Source: Sthenelais limicola
Lineage: Eukaryota; Annelida; Polychaeta; Phyllodocida; Sigalionidae
Length of the DNA: 64,000 nucleotides
Assembly: GCA_942159475.1 (NCBI GenBank)
Contig: OW804097.1
Location: 4,059,685-4,123,684 of the forward strand
Direction of reading: 5' to 3'
A program made the position numbers and the translations under genes. The first letter of the stretch is position 1. The number at the start of each line of letters is the position of its first letter. Positions 46,548 to 58,206 of this stretch are shown one piece after another. Under the pieces are notes generated by a model. It searched no databases. It saw only the letters and a list, made by a program, of their open reading frames with translations, and was not told the origin of the DNA.

Positions 46548-46718
46548 CATCACAGTATCCTGGATGCGTCCATTGCCCTGTGTCTTGACATGTGATGTTC
46601 CCCTCGCCGTAGTACACAAAACCTGCCATACAGCTTACTCCTACCATGGCCTGATATTCATGGGAGTTACCGTCAAGCTTACCATTCTCAAGTATTGGAT
46701 AACTTTCACATTGAAGTC
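46548..46718 (-). CDS. Receptor exon 6: membrane-proximal CCP/sushi domain
   Basis: 171 bp, phase 1-1; acceptor GTGCATGTAG, donor ATG|GTTTGT. LQCESYPILENGKLDG, GVSCMAGFVYYGEG, ITCQDTGQW and GYC. The last base joins AA of the next exon to give Glu in front of the membrane helix. Confidence 0.88.
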
Positions 46719-47021
46719 CTACATGCACATGTGGTGTGAGAAATATGACAATTCAATTAGCAATCTCAGCACAACTGCTCTTTGGGCTAATGATGTGATT
46801 ATGAATAAATTCAAAAGATATGATCATCAGAAATAAAGATGCTAGAATACGCAAATTAGTAGAATATTATTAAACAGAAATAAATGAAACAAAAGAAGAA
46901 AATAAGAATAAAGACCAAGAAATGTATGCTGTGGCAACCACCATAACCACATCCTAACCTTGCCATAATTCCCATGACGCCGAACGTTCTTTCAAAGCGA
47001 CGGTCTCCCTTATGAACTTAC

Positions 47022-47198
47022 TTATACATTGTCCAATCTTGCTCCACTGATGATTCGTCTCACACATGCTGATAGATCCATTATACACGAAGCCTGGGTC
47101 ACAGGTAACATTCAGCACTGAGCCAAAAGGGCAGGGTTCGCATGCAGACATCAATGCTCCATGACTGATTGCATGTGTTGGTAGAGGACAGAATATTC
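47022..47198 (-). CDS. Receptor exon 5: CCP/sushi domain with extra cysteines
   Basis: 177 bp, phase 1-1; acceptor TCTCGAACAG, donor ATAA|GTAAGT. FCPLPTHAISHGALM, LNVTCDPGFVYNG, SMCETNHQW and GQC are canonical. SACEPCPFG adds two cysteines between the first and second conserved Cys, enough for a third disulfide. Confidence 0.88.
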
Positions 47199-48094
47199 CT
47201 GTTCGAGAGAAGGCATACTTTATTATCAACAGAAGTGTTAATAAACCAAAACCCTACTAGAATCAAGGGTTTTTAAGCATAGCTCTGTCGGCCAGCAAAT
47301 CGGGAGTAGTACATTGTACAGGTAGTATTCTGAAAGAAAAACTGCAGTTCTTCATTAATGAATAACATACTGTTGGTTTACTAGCGAAATATACACCTTG
47401 ATAATAATGGTTAGTACCACGTCTTACACGCATAGATCTGATGTGGAGATACCACTAATGGTTCAATTAGAAGTACTGAACCAATACGTAATTTAACAGA
47501 TTTACATAAAGTAATCAACAATGCCCCTGTTGCATAAAAATCTGCGAGCTCTTGGATTGTTTCTATGACGTCGTTGACAGTCATCGGTAATGTCTGCAAT
47601 GCATAACATTTGACAACATCTTCGATGACATTGTATATCTACGATGGATTTTTTATACTGCGTCAATATTGATGTGTGAAATGTTTTCATTATTTCTTAC
47701 TCTAAGTATAGCTGCAATGAGACCAAACATCAAATCTGAACACTTATCATTATGGTTATTTATTTCAAATATCGGCATCCATCATTTTGGTGAAAAAAAC
47801 CAAGGCGATAGTCAGAGTGTGAATATTCTGCATTGCATAACAGACATGGTCTGCGATGCAATTTACTCCTCTAAATATATCAATAGTGAAGAAATGGACA
47901 AATTTATCAGACCAAATTTACCAATATTAAATGTAGGCCTATTATGAATTTCATACATTACAGATTAATATATCTTTTGAACTTCAAGATACTTTGGGTA
48001 ATTTTTTGGCATAATAGGAATGATTTTTTTAAGGAAAGTAACGAAAGCCAGATTTAACAAATTATAATATTGTAGTGAATATGTCGAAAAACAG

Positions 48095-48175
48095 CCTTCC
48101 TCAGCCAAGACTTGAACATTGGTTCTCCATATTGTACGCGGGTGTGCTAACCATGATACTGCTGAGGTCAGCTGT
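48095..48175 (-). mobile_element. tRNA-like SINE head or tRNA pseudogene
   Basis: The minus strand reads AGTATCATGGTTAGCACACC (A-box-like) and, about 30 bases on, CCAATGTTCAAGTCTTGG (T arm with B-box-like GTTCAAGTC). Stems are imperfect. Confidence 0.45.
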
Positions 48176-50448
48176 TCAATGATCTCCACTACCAACTAGC
48201 TCAACACCCAGAAACACCACAATATATTCTTTTTATGGACGATGTTATCCTTTGCATCATTTTGTCGTCTTAATGCCTCTCTACCTATACATTGTCCTTT
48301 AATTTTGTTTTATTTAATTTAGTTTATTTTTATGAGTCACAAACAGACCTTTTAGTCAAGTCTATGACATCGTAGATAGGCAATCCTATGGCAACGATCA
48401 CTGGCTGCCAAAATATACCTTCATGACATTTGTTTTTTCGCCTAATTCCATTTTCCTTTTTGTGAATTCTGTAAAATGCATTCCAACGCCCTTTTCATGA
48501 TCTCATCTAGGTATGACAAATAAATAGTTATCAGTAATATGCGCATGTTGTTCCCCAAAGTTTGACTTCAAATTAATATGTTAAAAAGGGAATAATTAAC
48601 ATAAAGAACAGTATTCATGTCAGACATGAATAAGTACAAAAACATCCCAGTGGGGTAATTACAAAAGTTGTGTTTTAACGCCGTTAAATTGCAATACTGT
48701 CATTAAAGATAATGATATAGATTAGTCAATGAAAATTTAGCTCTTGAAGCATTTTCTCCTGACTGAATTGAAGTACCAACGTTGCATTACAACGCGCAGT
48801 GTAAGATGCTTGCTTGAAATACAAAGCACTATCACAGATGTACCAGAAAGAAATGATGACATATTAACATTAATTGTTGTATTCCAACGACGCCCAAGAA
48901 AAACTCCAAAAAAACATTATCCTTATATTTTATGCCCAAAACTGTACCTGTAATTATAATAATTATTTTGAAGCATGCTCTTAGTTAAGCACCTATTCTT
49001 AATGACACAATACTAAACAGAAATGTTAGAATTGTATTCACCTCACTTCCAATGTTGTAGGAATGCAATGCAAGGCAATTTATTTTATTCTTCATTCGGG
49101 CTGTCCCAAGAAAGGTTTTTAGGATTAGTGTTCCCATTGTTCAATGTGGACTGTTAAACATGTATATGGTCAGTTCTCTCGAATTGGGATCACTTGGACC
49201 TATTTGGGGGTCAGATTTTGAATTCGTTGGAACACTAATCCTTCATGTGATCAATTGTACACATGTTCACAACGAAACTTGGGAACACTAATATTAAAAT
49301 CTCTCCCTGTTACAGCCAAAATCAAGAAAAGCATAAATTGTCTTGTGTTGCTGTTATGACACATTACGTAACATTGCATAACCTCATACTATTTATATCA
49401 ATTATTGATAATCACCTCTTTATTTGGGTTATAACATCGCTAAGAACCATTACTGTGCAAGTCTATTTATACATGCTAGTCATGGATATGAAGTAATGGG
49501 CATACGCCCCTTCTCATTCCAACGCCCATTGTAACGCCCTTCCAAAGCCTTTGAATAAAATTCTAAAATTTCTGTTTATATTGTACCATTAAAAACAGTT
49601 GCTAAACTAAGTATTCGGTTGTGTAAAAATGATGTTTTGTTCATATTTTATTGAACAATGCTTTTCTGGGGTTCCTAACATTTCAAGCATGTTGCATATG
49701 GCGTTGGAACACAACAGGGCGTTGGAATGCAACATCCGCACTTTGATTGAGTCTAAAGAAGTCATAAATTATCTCTGGATAAAATTTAAAAAAACATGGT
49801 ATAAACCTTTATATAGATTCTTCATGAAGTAAATTTTCATTGACTAATCTATATATTTGTAGACACTGTATTGCAAACGAACACTCTAAGAAAAAAGGGT
49901 TCTTTTGGGTTCTAGATAGAACCCCGTGGTTCTACCAAGAACCCTAGGGTTCTTCGACACCTAAAAGGGTTCTTCGGGACCACCGGGGGTTCCATCTAGA
50001 ACCATAGGGGTTCTTCAGCGATTTAAGGGTTCTTCGTGAACTTGAAGGGTTCTTTAGCTCAAAGTGGAGCTAAACGTTCAAGGATTTCTAGCCCATTTCT
50101 AGTATAGTGAGTAAGTTTTAGTTTCATGATTTCAGTATTTCTAGACCCATACATGTTTATATTGACCCACGATGACAAAATAACAAGTAAAATGATAAAA
50201 CGATAAATCTTAGAATATAATTTGAAACGTTTATGTTTAATTAAAAGAAAAATCGCTTTCATCATGGTTAAGCAAGCTTTAAGTGGTTCGTTAACAGATG
50301 CTATAGTAAATGCCAGTTTAGCTTGATATGTGCTATAACAAGTAATGTAAGTGGCGACGCCCTGGGCAACAGAGAAAGCCAGAGAAGGGCCTAGAGAAAG
50401 CTTGAGAATCGTCGCTCAGTAAGTTAGCTTGTTGAAGATTAATATTGG

Positions 50449-50720
50449 TTAGAAGACTCCTCCCCCCTTCTTCATCTCCCCTGTTCTCCTCCTCTCCCCT
50501 CCCCCCCCCCCCTCCCCCGTTTCCCTGGCCAGGTCGTCGCCAGGCAGCTTAGGAACATGATGGGAGTAATCACTTGCACCCAATCCTCTGGTCAAGGTAC
50601 CCATGGGTCCCGTGACTAGACCCGCGGGTACCCTGACCATACCAGCGCCACGGTCCCGTGGCCAAACACCAATCCGTCACACCCCAGTGCCCACGCTCAG
50701 GCCTAACTGGGACACCTCCT
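50449..50720. repeat. GC-rich core with a C-tract and GGTACCC hairpin
   Basis: A run of C/T (CCCCTCCCCCCCCCCCCTCC) is followed by GGTCAAGGTACCCATGGG, which pairs with CCCGCGGGTACCCTGACC (about 50590-50637). Confidence 0.6.
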
Positions 50721-50814
50721 CTGTTACTACATTGTATAGACTTGTAGTGGGTGGGGTGGGTGGGGGTGAGTGTAGCCATAACGACCAGCAGGCTTATAGC
50801 CCTTGCATTCCACT

Positions 50815-51534
50815 ATTGGTTTTATAACGGCCAACGGTGACAGAGAGGACGTATACATTTCGAACTGACTGGTAACAGGCTGGTATGAGAGTCGAGGTAA
50901 GTCACTTAATTCTTGTTCATTTCTCTAATCCTCTGAATCGATATTCAAATGTATGTGTTGGTTATATCATACAGTAGTTTCTTGCTTTTGAAATAGCACC
51001 AGTTACATTGATAAGATACGTCATATATTGTAGGCAGACACCTAGATTAGAGATGTGATGGATGTTTCAACGACCAATGGGGTCTCCGACCTTCTACATC
51101 ATGGAACCTATTCATAAGTTAACATACATTGTATGACTGAGAATAGAACAAAGCTTCAGAGGAAACTGGTAAAATAGAGGAGCTGGTTGTAGAGCAATTG
51201 TCTTGTTATACTTACTGTACTATAATTCTTATTTGGTATCAAAGAATGATATTTCCATTGTGAATAAGTTCTTAATGCACATACTGGTTTAATAGTGAAA
51301 TGTTTATCTCTCATTTAAAGATTTTTCTTCATATTTTGTTAAAACTCAGTACATGTACATCTTTACTTAATATTGTCAAACTTTTTTCTAGGAGATAAGA
51401 ATGGAAGGAAGAAAGGAAGTATCTGGAATACTCACTGAAGAATAAGGGAAAATACTATCCACACCATGAAATGGAATATGTTGAATAATTTGATGAAAAG
51501 TGATGTTACTTCAGCAATAAAAAACAATAATAAA
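50815..51534 (+). other. Possible small spliced transcription unit inside the CACTA-like element
   Basis: ATTGG (50815) and TTTTATAA (50820-50827) resemble a CCAAT/TATA pair. A strong donor GAG|GTAAGT lies at 50896 and a good acceptor TTTTTTCTAG at 51391. AATAAA follows at 51516 and 51529. Across the junction an ATG at 50885 gives a 21-codon frame. Coding value is doubtful; it may be a non-coding transcript. Confidence 0.3.
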
Positions 51535-52273
51535 ATCAACTAGGTTCTATCAAGAACCCCGGACATTTTCAGGATTCTTCAAATCAGGGGTTCTATGTAG
51601 AACCCTACCTATTTTGGCCAGAGGGTTCTTCAAATCCAGGGTTCTATGTAGAACCCTGCCTATTCCCGAAACGGGGGTTCTACTTAGAACCCTCAAAAAA
51701 GGGTTCTGCCATGTCGACAAGCCGAAGAACCCTTAAGGGTTCTTGTTAGAACCCTTTCTTCTTAGAGTGAAGGTCGTTGGAACCCAACGTTAGGAATTCC
51801 CCAACTCGGTTTTTGTACTTATTCAGGTAGCGAATAATTACTATTATTTGTAGTTCCTTTTTAAACATTTTAATTCAAAGTCAAAGAACGTGGGCAAATT
51901 GATAATAAATAAATATTTTTAAAAAAGGGCGTTGGAACGCAATGCACAAAATTCCTCAAAAGAAAAATTGAATTAGGAGAAACTAAAAATATTTTATGGA
52001 TATAAATGTTTGTCTGGGTATATAACCAACAAATAGACGTATAGTTACAAACAGAAAATATGATTTTTTTGAGGATTGTATGAACTGGTGATAATCGTTT
52101 TCATAAAATTGTGTATATCTCCTTCGACAATTTTGTGAGAACCGACCGTATATGTACAATATTTTGATTTAGGAATAATGTTCATTACTAACTACGTTTT
52201 TCTCGCTTCTGAACCATTTTTTGCTTTAAATTCATTCTTCCAAAGCCATTTATTCCCTCTTTGTGGAACTTAC

Positions 52274-52462
52274 TGTTGCACACTCCTTCTAAACCAGACC
52301 AACGGTTATTCGCCTGGCACCTTCTTATCATCGTACCGTTGTACTTATATCCCTCAATACAGGTAGTGTTGATGGTATCATTAAAGTGGTAGTACTGGAC
52401 ATAAGGATGGACCAACATTTCCTTTTGGTGAACTGGTCTTCCACAATTGATTTTCCTGATAC
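52274..52462 (-). CDS. Receptor exon 4: CCP/sushi domain
   Basis: 189 bp, phase 1-1; acceptor CCAATTACAG, donor AACA|GTAAGT. KINCGRPVHQKE, HFNDTINTTCIEGYKYNG, RRCQANNRWSG and EGVC form a CCP slightly longer than its neighbours. There are N-glycosylation sequons (NTT, NGT). Confidence 0.9.
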
Positions 52463-52782
52463 CTGTAATTGGATTGGACAAAGTTTAGAAAAAGTTGCAC
52501 TGAATTAGGGTGCAATAGTAAATCATCATTTAATCGTTGATAATAGTATTACTATCAAGGACAACAGGACAGCATAGGCCCTGAAAAGCAAACCTGAAGC
52601 ATAGTTATGAAGACTAAACCATCTTTATGTCAACCATGTCATCATGTTCAACATGTCGATATAAAATTATGTTTCATCATACACGGGAGTTATATAACTC
52701 TCTGATCTACATCCATTAGATAAACCAAGTGAATAGATGTTCAGTTGGTAAAAGGTATCAACTACTAATGAACATTCATGCA

Positions 52783-53185
52783 GTTCCAGGGAAATGAGTC
52801 ACAAGTCGCAAACATTATATTTTGTAAAGGGCTTTATTCATAAGATTCCTTTGTTGGATTGTTCTTATTTTTTAAGGGTTTAGCGCTGTATGTCATTTGA
52901 ATACAAGTAACAAATTTCGACACACTGTATTAATTTTATTCTTGCATTTCTAAGGTGGCATTTCTTATGGAGTGCATTTATTTACTTTACTGGTAGTTGC
53001 CCGCCCAGAAATATTACAAACCTTTTTCAAACAGTATATTAAACATAAAATATAGAAACATTTCCCAGATGTATTAATGTTTGCCATCATTGGAATCGTC
53101 AAGATCTCCTCTTTTCAAATATGATGATATCTCAAAATTCATTGTCTGTGATATATGACTCACTTCCCATTAACACATAATATGT
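52783..53185. mobile_element. 43-bp-TIR MITE, nearly complete copy
   Basis: The left end GGGAAATGAGTCACAAGTCG and right end TATGACTCACTTCC are worn versions of the TIR seen at 45493-45922. The interior has TTCGACACACTGTATTAATT, GGAGTGCATTTATTTACTTT and CATCATTGGAATC. It lies in the intron between exons 3 and 4, otherwise featureless. Confidence 0.65.
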
Positions 53186-54446
53186 TTATTTAATTCCATT
53201 CAGTAATATTTTTTATGTTTTGACAATACCGTAATCAAATGCTACCAATTATTGTATGCTTTGTAATACAATGGTCATAAATCCTTTTAGTCGCTGACTT
53301 AGGTGATTGGTGGTTATGAGATAAGATACAACGATTCGTTGCTTGCCATGATAGGTGTGAAATTGACAAAAAGTTTGTGAACGTTCTATTGATTCAGTCT
53401 ATAGCCTTCGTTTCGTTCAAAGCAGTGATAAGACTCCGATTATCATCTATCAAACCTCAATCAAATCAGGCATAAGGGTGCATTCAATATAATTTCAAAA
53501 CTATAACTTGAATAAATAGATCTGCTGATTGTAAACTTTCACCTCAAGGAACCGGAAATCAGGAGGGCGGAAGCTCCGATGGTGATTTTGGTTTAAGGCC
53601 ACTTTTCGATCATTTGAGTACAATTAAACTCTTAAGCCATGTGCACAAGTCTTGCAATATGAAAGCAAACTTTACATTGTGCATTACGTTATTCTATGTC
53701 ATGTTCAGTCTTTTTTGAAGTTATAGTATACTTTACTAAAGTCTTCGATTTCCTTTCAGACAAATAAGTTTCTATAGTGATTACAGAATCTAGTCAATTA
53801 CTACAATCTAATCAATTATTACAAGTCAAATCAGTAGAACAAAGGACAATCCAATCAATGTATTTTAAATCAATTTCTATGAGGAAGGAGAGAGTACATG
53901 AATATTATACAAACCCATTTGCTATCTTATAATGGCTTCAGTTGAAGAAGAAAAAACAAAGGTTATAGTTCATAGTTCATCATTCACAAGGAATTTGAAT
54001 ATCATACATATAGCCACAATTACATAATTAGATATTTCGAAAACAATTTGAGTAAAGACTTCAGTAAAGAATGTTTTCTAATCAATAGGACACATCAAAC
54101 CCAACCATCTATATTCTGTGGTTTGAGAAGCTGTCATACTCCATGGAGTGATGCCGCCTGAAGAAGTTATTCTCCTCCTCCTATTGGCAATTTTGCAATT
54201 ATGTATAGCAGAAATAGCTTGATGAGCCTTGATGAAGCAGGATTGTGCGTAGTTTAGATCTGGGCCTATTTCGGATGTGTCAGATGTTTCTATCATGGTT
54301 CTAATAGATACTAGGGGTATTTCTATGCTACAGGTATGTTTTTTGAATAAAAGAACCTTTTTGTAGCACCATTGTACTGAAGGCGGTACTTTATTTTAAT
54401 ATCTTCTCTACTATCAGGTCGGTCAAACTGAGGAAATATTACGTAC

Positions 54447-54623
54447 CCATACATTCCCCTAATGCAGCACTCCACGTCTCATCAGCCTGGCACACTATAG
54501 GGTTGACACCATCATACACGTAGTCAGGCGCACATTTCATGGTTACCTTGTCATTATAGCCATATGGTGGTGGCGTGGAAGGCCAGCGTTTGTGTGTAGT
54601 CATTGGAGTATGGCATTCAATTA
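54447..54623 (-). CDS. Receptor exon 3: CCP/sushi domain
   Basis: 177 bp, phase 1-1; acceptor CTTCAAAACAG, donor ATGG|GTACGT. IECHTPMTTHKRWPS, GYNDKVTMKCAPDYVYDG, PIVCQADETW and GEC give four Cys and the Trp of a CCP. Confidence 0.9.
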
Positions 54624-55149
54624 CTGTTTTGAAGGCAAAAAACGTACTTTAATGTAGACAGTGAAGGGGATGAATTGGCCATTCGGAATTAATGACAAGT
54701 ACTAATATTCAGACACATTACACCTTAGGCTCGGTTGGTTAAAATAAAGTCAAGGCAGGTCGTTGGGAAGCTTTTATTATTACAAATTACTGAAGTAACT
54801 ACATCGTAACCTTGGTCATCTCGTTTTATTCAAAGAACGCTGGACTGTGCATTGTCTAGTACATGCAAATAAAAGAGTGGTGTATAAGACTACTGAATAC
54901 ACATTAGTATTTTGCGGCCATAATCCTGCAGGAGCAGCCGCATTTTGCAATCATTTTAGTACTCATCACATCAATCACATTAGTACTCTTGGTTCATTAC
55001 GTTAGTACTTTAAGGGCCAATCAAGTTTGTACTCATGAACAAGGACAAAGGTTGATTGTTTCCTGGCAGCACTGAATATATTGTACAATCAGCTTGCAGT
55101 TCAGTATTGCTTCGTGCAGTAGGAATCGATGTCTTCATCAAGTTATAAT

Positions 55150-55390
55150 ATAATGTATACAGGTACGTCCACGAGGTGAGAGAAAGGGAGGGGGAGGGAG
55201 AAGAGAGAGGGGGAGAAAAAGGGCATGAGAGACGAGACAAACGGATAATACAGGGAGGCAGAGGATAGATTAACTATATACCTTGAACAGTTATGAAAGA
55301 GAGATCGGTGACAGAGAAGAGAGACATAGAGAAAAGAGACAGGGAGTGAGGAGAAAAAGGGGGAAGACAGAGAGTGGAGACAGGGAAAAT
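55150..55390. repeat. GA-rich (polypurine) tract
   Basis: AGAAAGGGAGGGGGAGGGAG-type sequence, low complexity. The Ser/Leu-rich minus-strand ORF through it is a compositional artefact. Confidence 0.75.
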
Positions 55391-56804
55391 GAGAACTAAC
55401 CACAAGTTTATCTGATATAAAGTAGATATATTCGGTATGAAGATCTTTACATGCATGTTTATATGAAACAAGTTCCAGTTTATTATTGGTCATATTAATA
55501 TATTTTGTCCACAATAAATTAATATCATAAGCTAGATGGGTTGTCACATGACAAATCCTTCAGTCTACTTATAGACATACAAGTTCCTACATATGTCAAC
55601 CTGTATATTATTTCTATCGTTGCAAGTAGGATATTGTACTGTACAGGCCTGAAATAATAATATTTTACTAAGATGTTAATAATCATCATAGAATTGTTAA
55701 AAATGTGGACAGGCTGTTGTCAGCGTTCCGTAGGACATATTGATAAGCAACTACATCCATCGCTTAGCAATATTTGGTCATTACGCATAATTATGATCAT
55801 CTTTACCCAGTCACAGTTTATTCGAACAAATGTGTCATTTATACCATCGGCAACCTGAGAAAATGAGCTTTAAAACAATTTATCTTATGTTAATATCTGA
55901 AGGATATAACTGTTTATTTGTGAGTAGGATAACCCTGTGAGAAAGCACATCATTTTCACAGCTTTAGACACTATAGGGGACCACCGCCCTACCTTTTTAC
56001 ACTGTTCTTTATCACACAATCAGGCGCCACCTAGGGGATTGGGGTCAGACGGTCCTGTATACCTTTAATACTATGGACTGGGGCTGCGCTGCGGACCGAG
56101 ATACATCTGTTGTTCAAATTAAGCACCCTTTTGCAGAGACAGTACCTTTGTAACTTGGGTAATAAAAATAGCTGGGAAACAAATACTTTTCGTTCTCATG
56201 ATTCTTTCTCAAATTTTGTAAACTTGTGCCCACAAATCTGCAGTTCACTACAAATGTCATAACAGGATAACGAAAACCTTTATTATTATAGGCAAAACTA
56301 TTACTTTATTTACATTAAGGTTCATGTGTCACTTGCTTGCCACGATTAATCCTTTATTCCATGATTTGGCCGTGAGCGGACAGTATAATCGATATACTTG
56401 CCACTCACAAGGTGGACAATATAAACTCCCTGTATTGTACAGTCATGTCACAACAGTTCGAGACTATGCAGACAACACAGTTTTTGTCGCATTGGCTGTG
56501 TGCTAAGGCGGGATCATTGCCGGTGTGATATTGGAAAGTGACCCCTTCGAAAAGTGGACGTCGAAAAGTGACCCACCCCATCGAAAAATGACCCACCCTT
56601 TTATGTAGAGATATATAGACATAACTTTTATACCATATTGAGCGTTCATTTATCAGCAATTATGAAGCTACAAGGAGCTAATATAACAACATGGAATGTG
56701 TTTTAGATCCCGAATATTGTCACGCTAAATGTTACACCTATTCACCTGGTACATTTTCGTGCATGGTCCTGTCATACATGATGTCTACATATGGTATCAT
56801 ATAT

Positions 56805-57440
56805 ATATTTATTATACGCGCATGCTATATGAGAGGTGCTATAAGTGGGGTGCTATAAAAATATTCATATAGGACGCGTCCTATAAAAATGTAGTTGTCT
56901 AAAAATAGCTCTGACGTTACCTCAGCACTTCCGCTGTCTCCGCGGAGATCCCCGCAGAGATCCCCGCGATCGGTAATCCACCCGTGATCCTGGTACTATA
57001 ATTATAAAATTACATAATAAGAAGCATACCATTAAATAGAGAATTAAATTCTCTATTTAATGATATAAGATTTATTACTGTAGCTCAAGAAATGGCCACG
57101 ATATGAACGTTTTGATTCAACAATGTCAGTAAGTAAATACTCCATGATCAAGCCTGACAAGGCACAGGCCTGACAAGGCACCGTTGTACTAATGGAGCTC
57201 TCAGCGGGGCTCTCAGCGGGGCAGCGGGGCTCTCTGAGAGTTCTTTAATACTTTTTCAGTGATATATGATGATATATGATCAATTTTTATGCACATATAA
57301 TAAATATAGAATGGAACTCGCCGGCAATAATCGAAAAATTTATAGGACTTGATTCGTCCACATAAGCACTCTGCCTACGGCATCGTGCTTATGTGGACGA
57401 ATCTCGTCCTATAAATTTTCGATTATTGCCGGCTCGTCCC
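56805..57440. repeat. Composite repeat, inverted partner of 45341-46315
   Basis: On the opposite strand it matches 45341-46315: TATAGGACGCGTCCTATA, GATCGGTAATCCACCCGTGA, TTAAATAGAGAATTAAAT, CAAGAAATGGCCACGATATG, AGAGCCCCGCTG-type sequence and the hairpin at 57314-57440. It lacks the MITE found in the other copy. Confidence 0.7.
57314..57440. repeat. Foldback hairpin E, copy 2
   Basis: GACTTGATTCGTCCACATAA...CTGCCTACGGCAT...TTATGTGGACGAATCTCGTC, with further pairing of GCCGGCAATAATCGAAAA. Same family as 45341-45463. Confidence 0.85.
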
Positions 57441-58119
57441 GTTCTCTCTATATATATATATCATGTATACATACCATCGAAAATTGACTCCCTACTTGTA
57501 TGGTATCATTAAATCATACCAGTTTTACTAATACATGATGTATATGGTATCATATATATTTATGTATATAAGCTGCCATTATCTAGGCAACACTACGTCC
57601 ACCCCCGCACACATACTTGTACCAACACCCCCCCCCCAAACACATACACACACCTTTATACAATATCAGGCATCGTAATATATTTTTTCAGAACATTAAG
57701 TTAGAAAAGAAGAGGGGGTCGATTTTCGATGGGGTGGGTCACTTTTCGATTGCCGAAAATAGACCCATGGGTCACTTTTCGATGGGGGTCACTTTTCGTC
57801 ATGACACCGGCATGACTCACTACCCATACCACCTTTCACCCCTCACCTGCGCCCTCTATCACCACCTATATATAATCACTCACACCACCGCCATCGTCCT
57901 CACTTCGCCTTCGACAATACATCAAGGCACCCACCCACCCACACCTTTTTCTCATCCTTCATATTACTTCATCAATATTTTAACTTGCATGATTTTATCA
58001 TCATCAAATTTATATAATTTATCAATTTTACACATTTTATTACTCAAATCAAACAACATTTTATCAAAATAAAAATATAGAATTTCCCAATTGCCTCTTG
58101 AGTCATTTGTCCGGTATTC

Positions 58120-58206
58120 GGGGGCCATATTCTCCTTGTATGGCCGAAAAACAACTCGGCCTATGGCCTCGTTGTTTTCGGCCATACTCGGAGAATATAG
58201 GCCCCC
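58120..58206. repeat. Foldback hairpin D
   Basis: GGGGGCCATATTCTCC... pairs with ...GGAGAATATAGGCCCCC, and TATGGCCGAAAAACAAC with GTTGTTTTCGGCCATA. The centre is CTCGGCCTATGGCCTCG. Confidence 0.85.

Larger units (their letters stand above)
49882..51769. mobile_element. CACTA-like non-autonomous element with AGGGTTCT subterminal arrays
   Basis: Terminal inverted repeats CACTCTAAGAA(A/G)AAAGGGTT (22 bp, one mismatch) flank the element. AA follows the right end and precedes the left end, compatible with a 2-bp target duplication. Dense AGGGTTCT/AGAACCCT repeats in both orientations fill the outer 170-220 bp (49893-50060, 51541-51760), which is typical of CACTA elements. No transposase is present. 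Confidence 0.65.
48425..51995. mobile_element. TIR element with GCGTTGGAA motifs, host of a nested insertion
   Basis: The left end CGCCTAATTCCATTTTCC...GCATTCCAACGCCCTTTT and the right end AAAAAGGGCGTTGGAACGCA... are inverted over about 65 bp. CATTCCAACGCCC recurs at about 49515, and GGCGTTGGAA(C/T) at 49699 and 49721. No transposase. A CACTA-like element sits inside it (49882-51769), so the nesting order is clear. All of this lies in the intron between exons 4 and 5. Confidence 0.55.
56518..57812. mobile_element. TIR element with AAAAGTGACCC subterminal repeats, non-autonomous
   Basis: Ends are TGCCGGTGT and ACACCGGCA in inversion. Inside each end are repeated TCGAAAAGTGACCCAC units (56535-56605 and, inverted, 57715-57800). 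No transposase ORF. The interior includes the inverted composite repeat 56805-57440. A target duplication is not clear. Confidence 0.6.

Noticed and set aside
47669..47947. Plus-strand ORF in the intron between exons 4 and 5 as a nested gene
   Set aside because: Ninety-two codons with no recognisable domain and no promoter or splice support.
55143..55547. Ser/Leu-rich minus-strand ORF of 134 codons
   Set aside because: It results from a GA-rich tract. There are no conserved residues, and it does not fit the CCP exon series.
57617..58072. Plus-strand ORF of 151 codons, His/Thr/Pro-rich
   Set aside because: It runs through the end of a TIR element and low-complexity CACC sequence. No domain was recognised.
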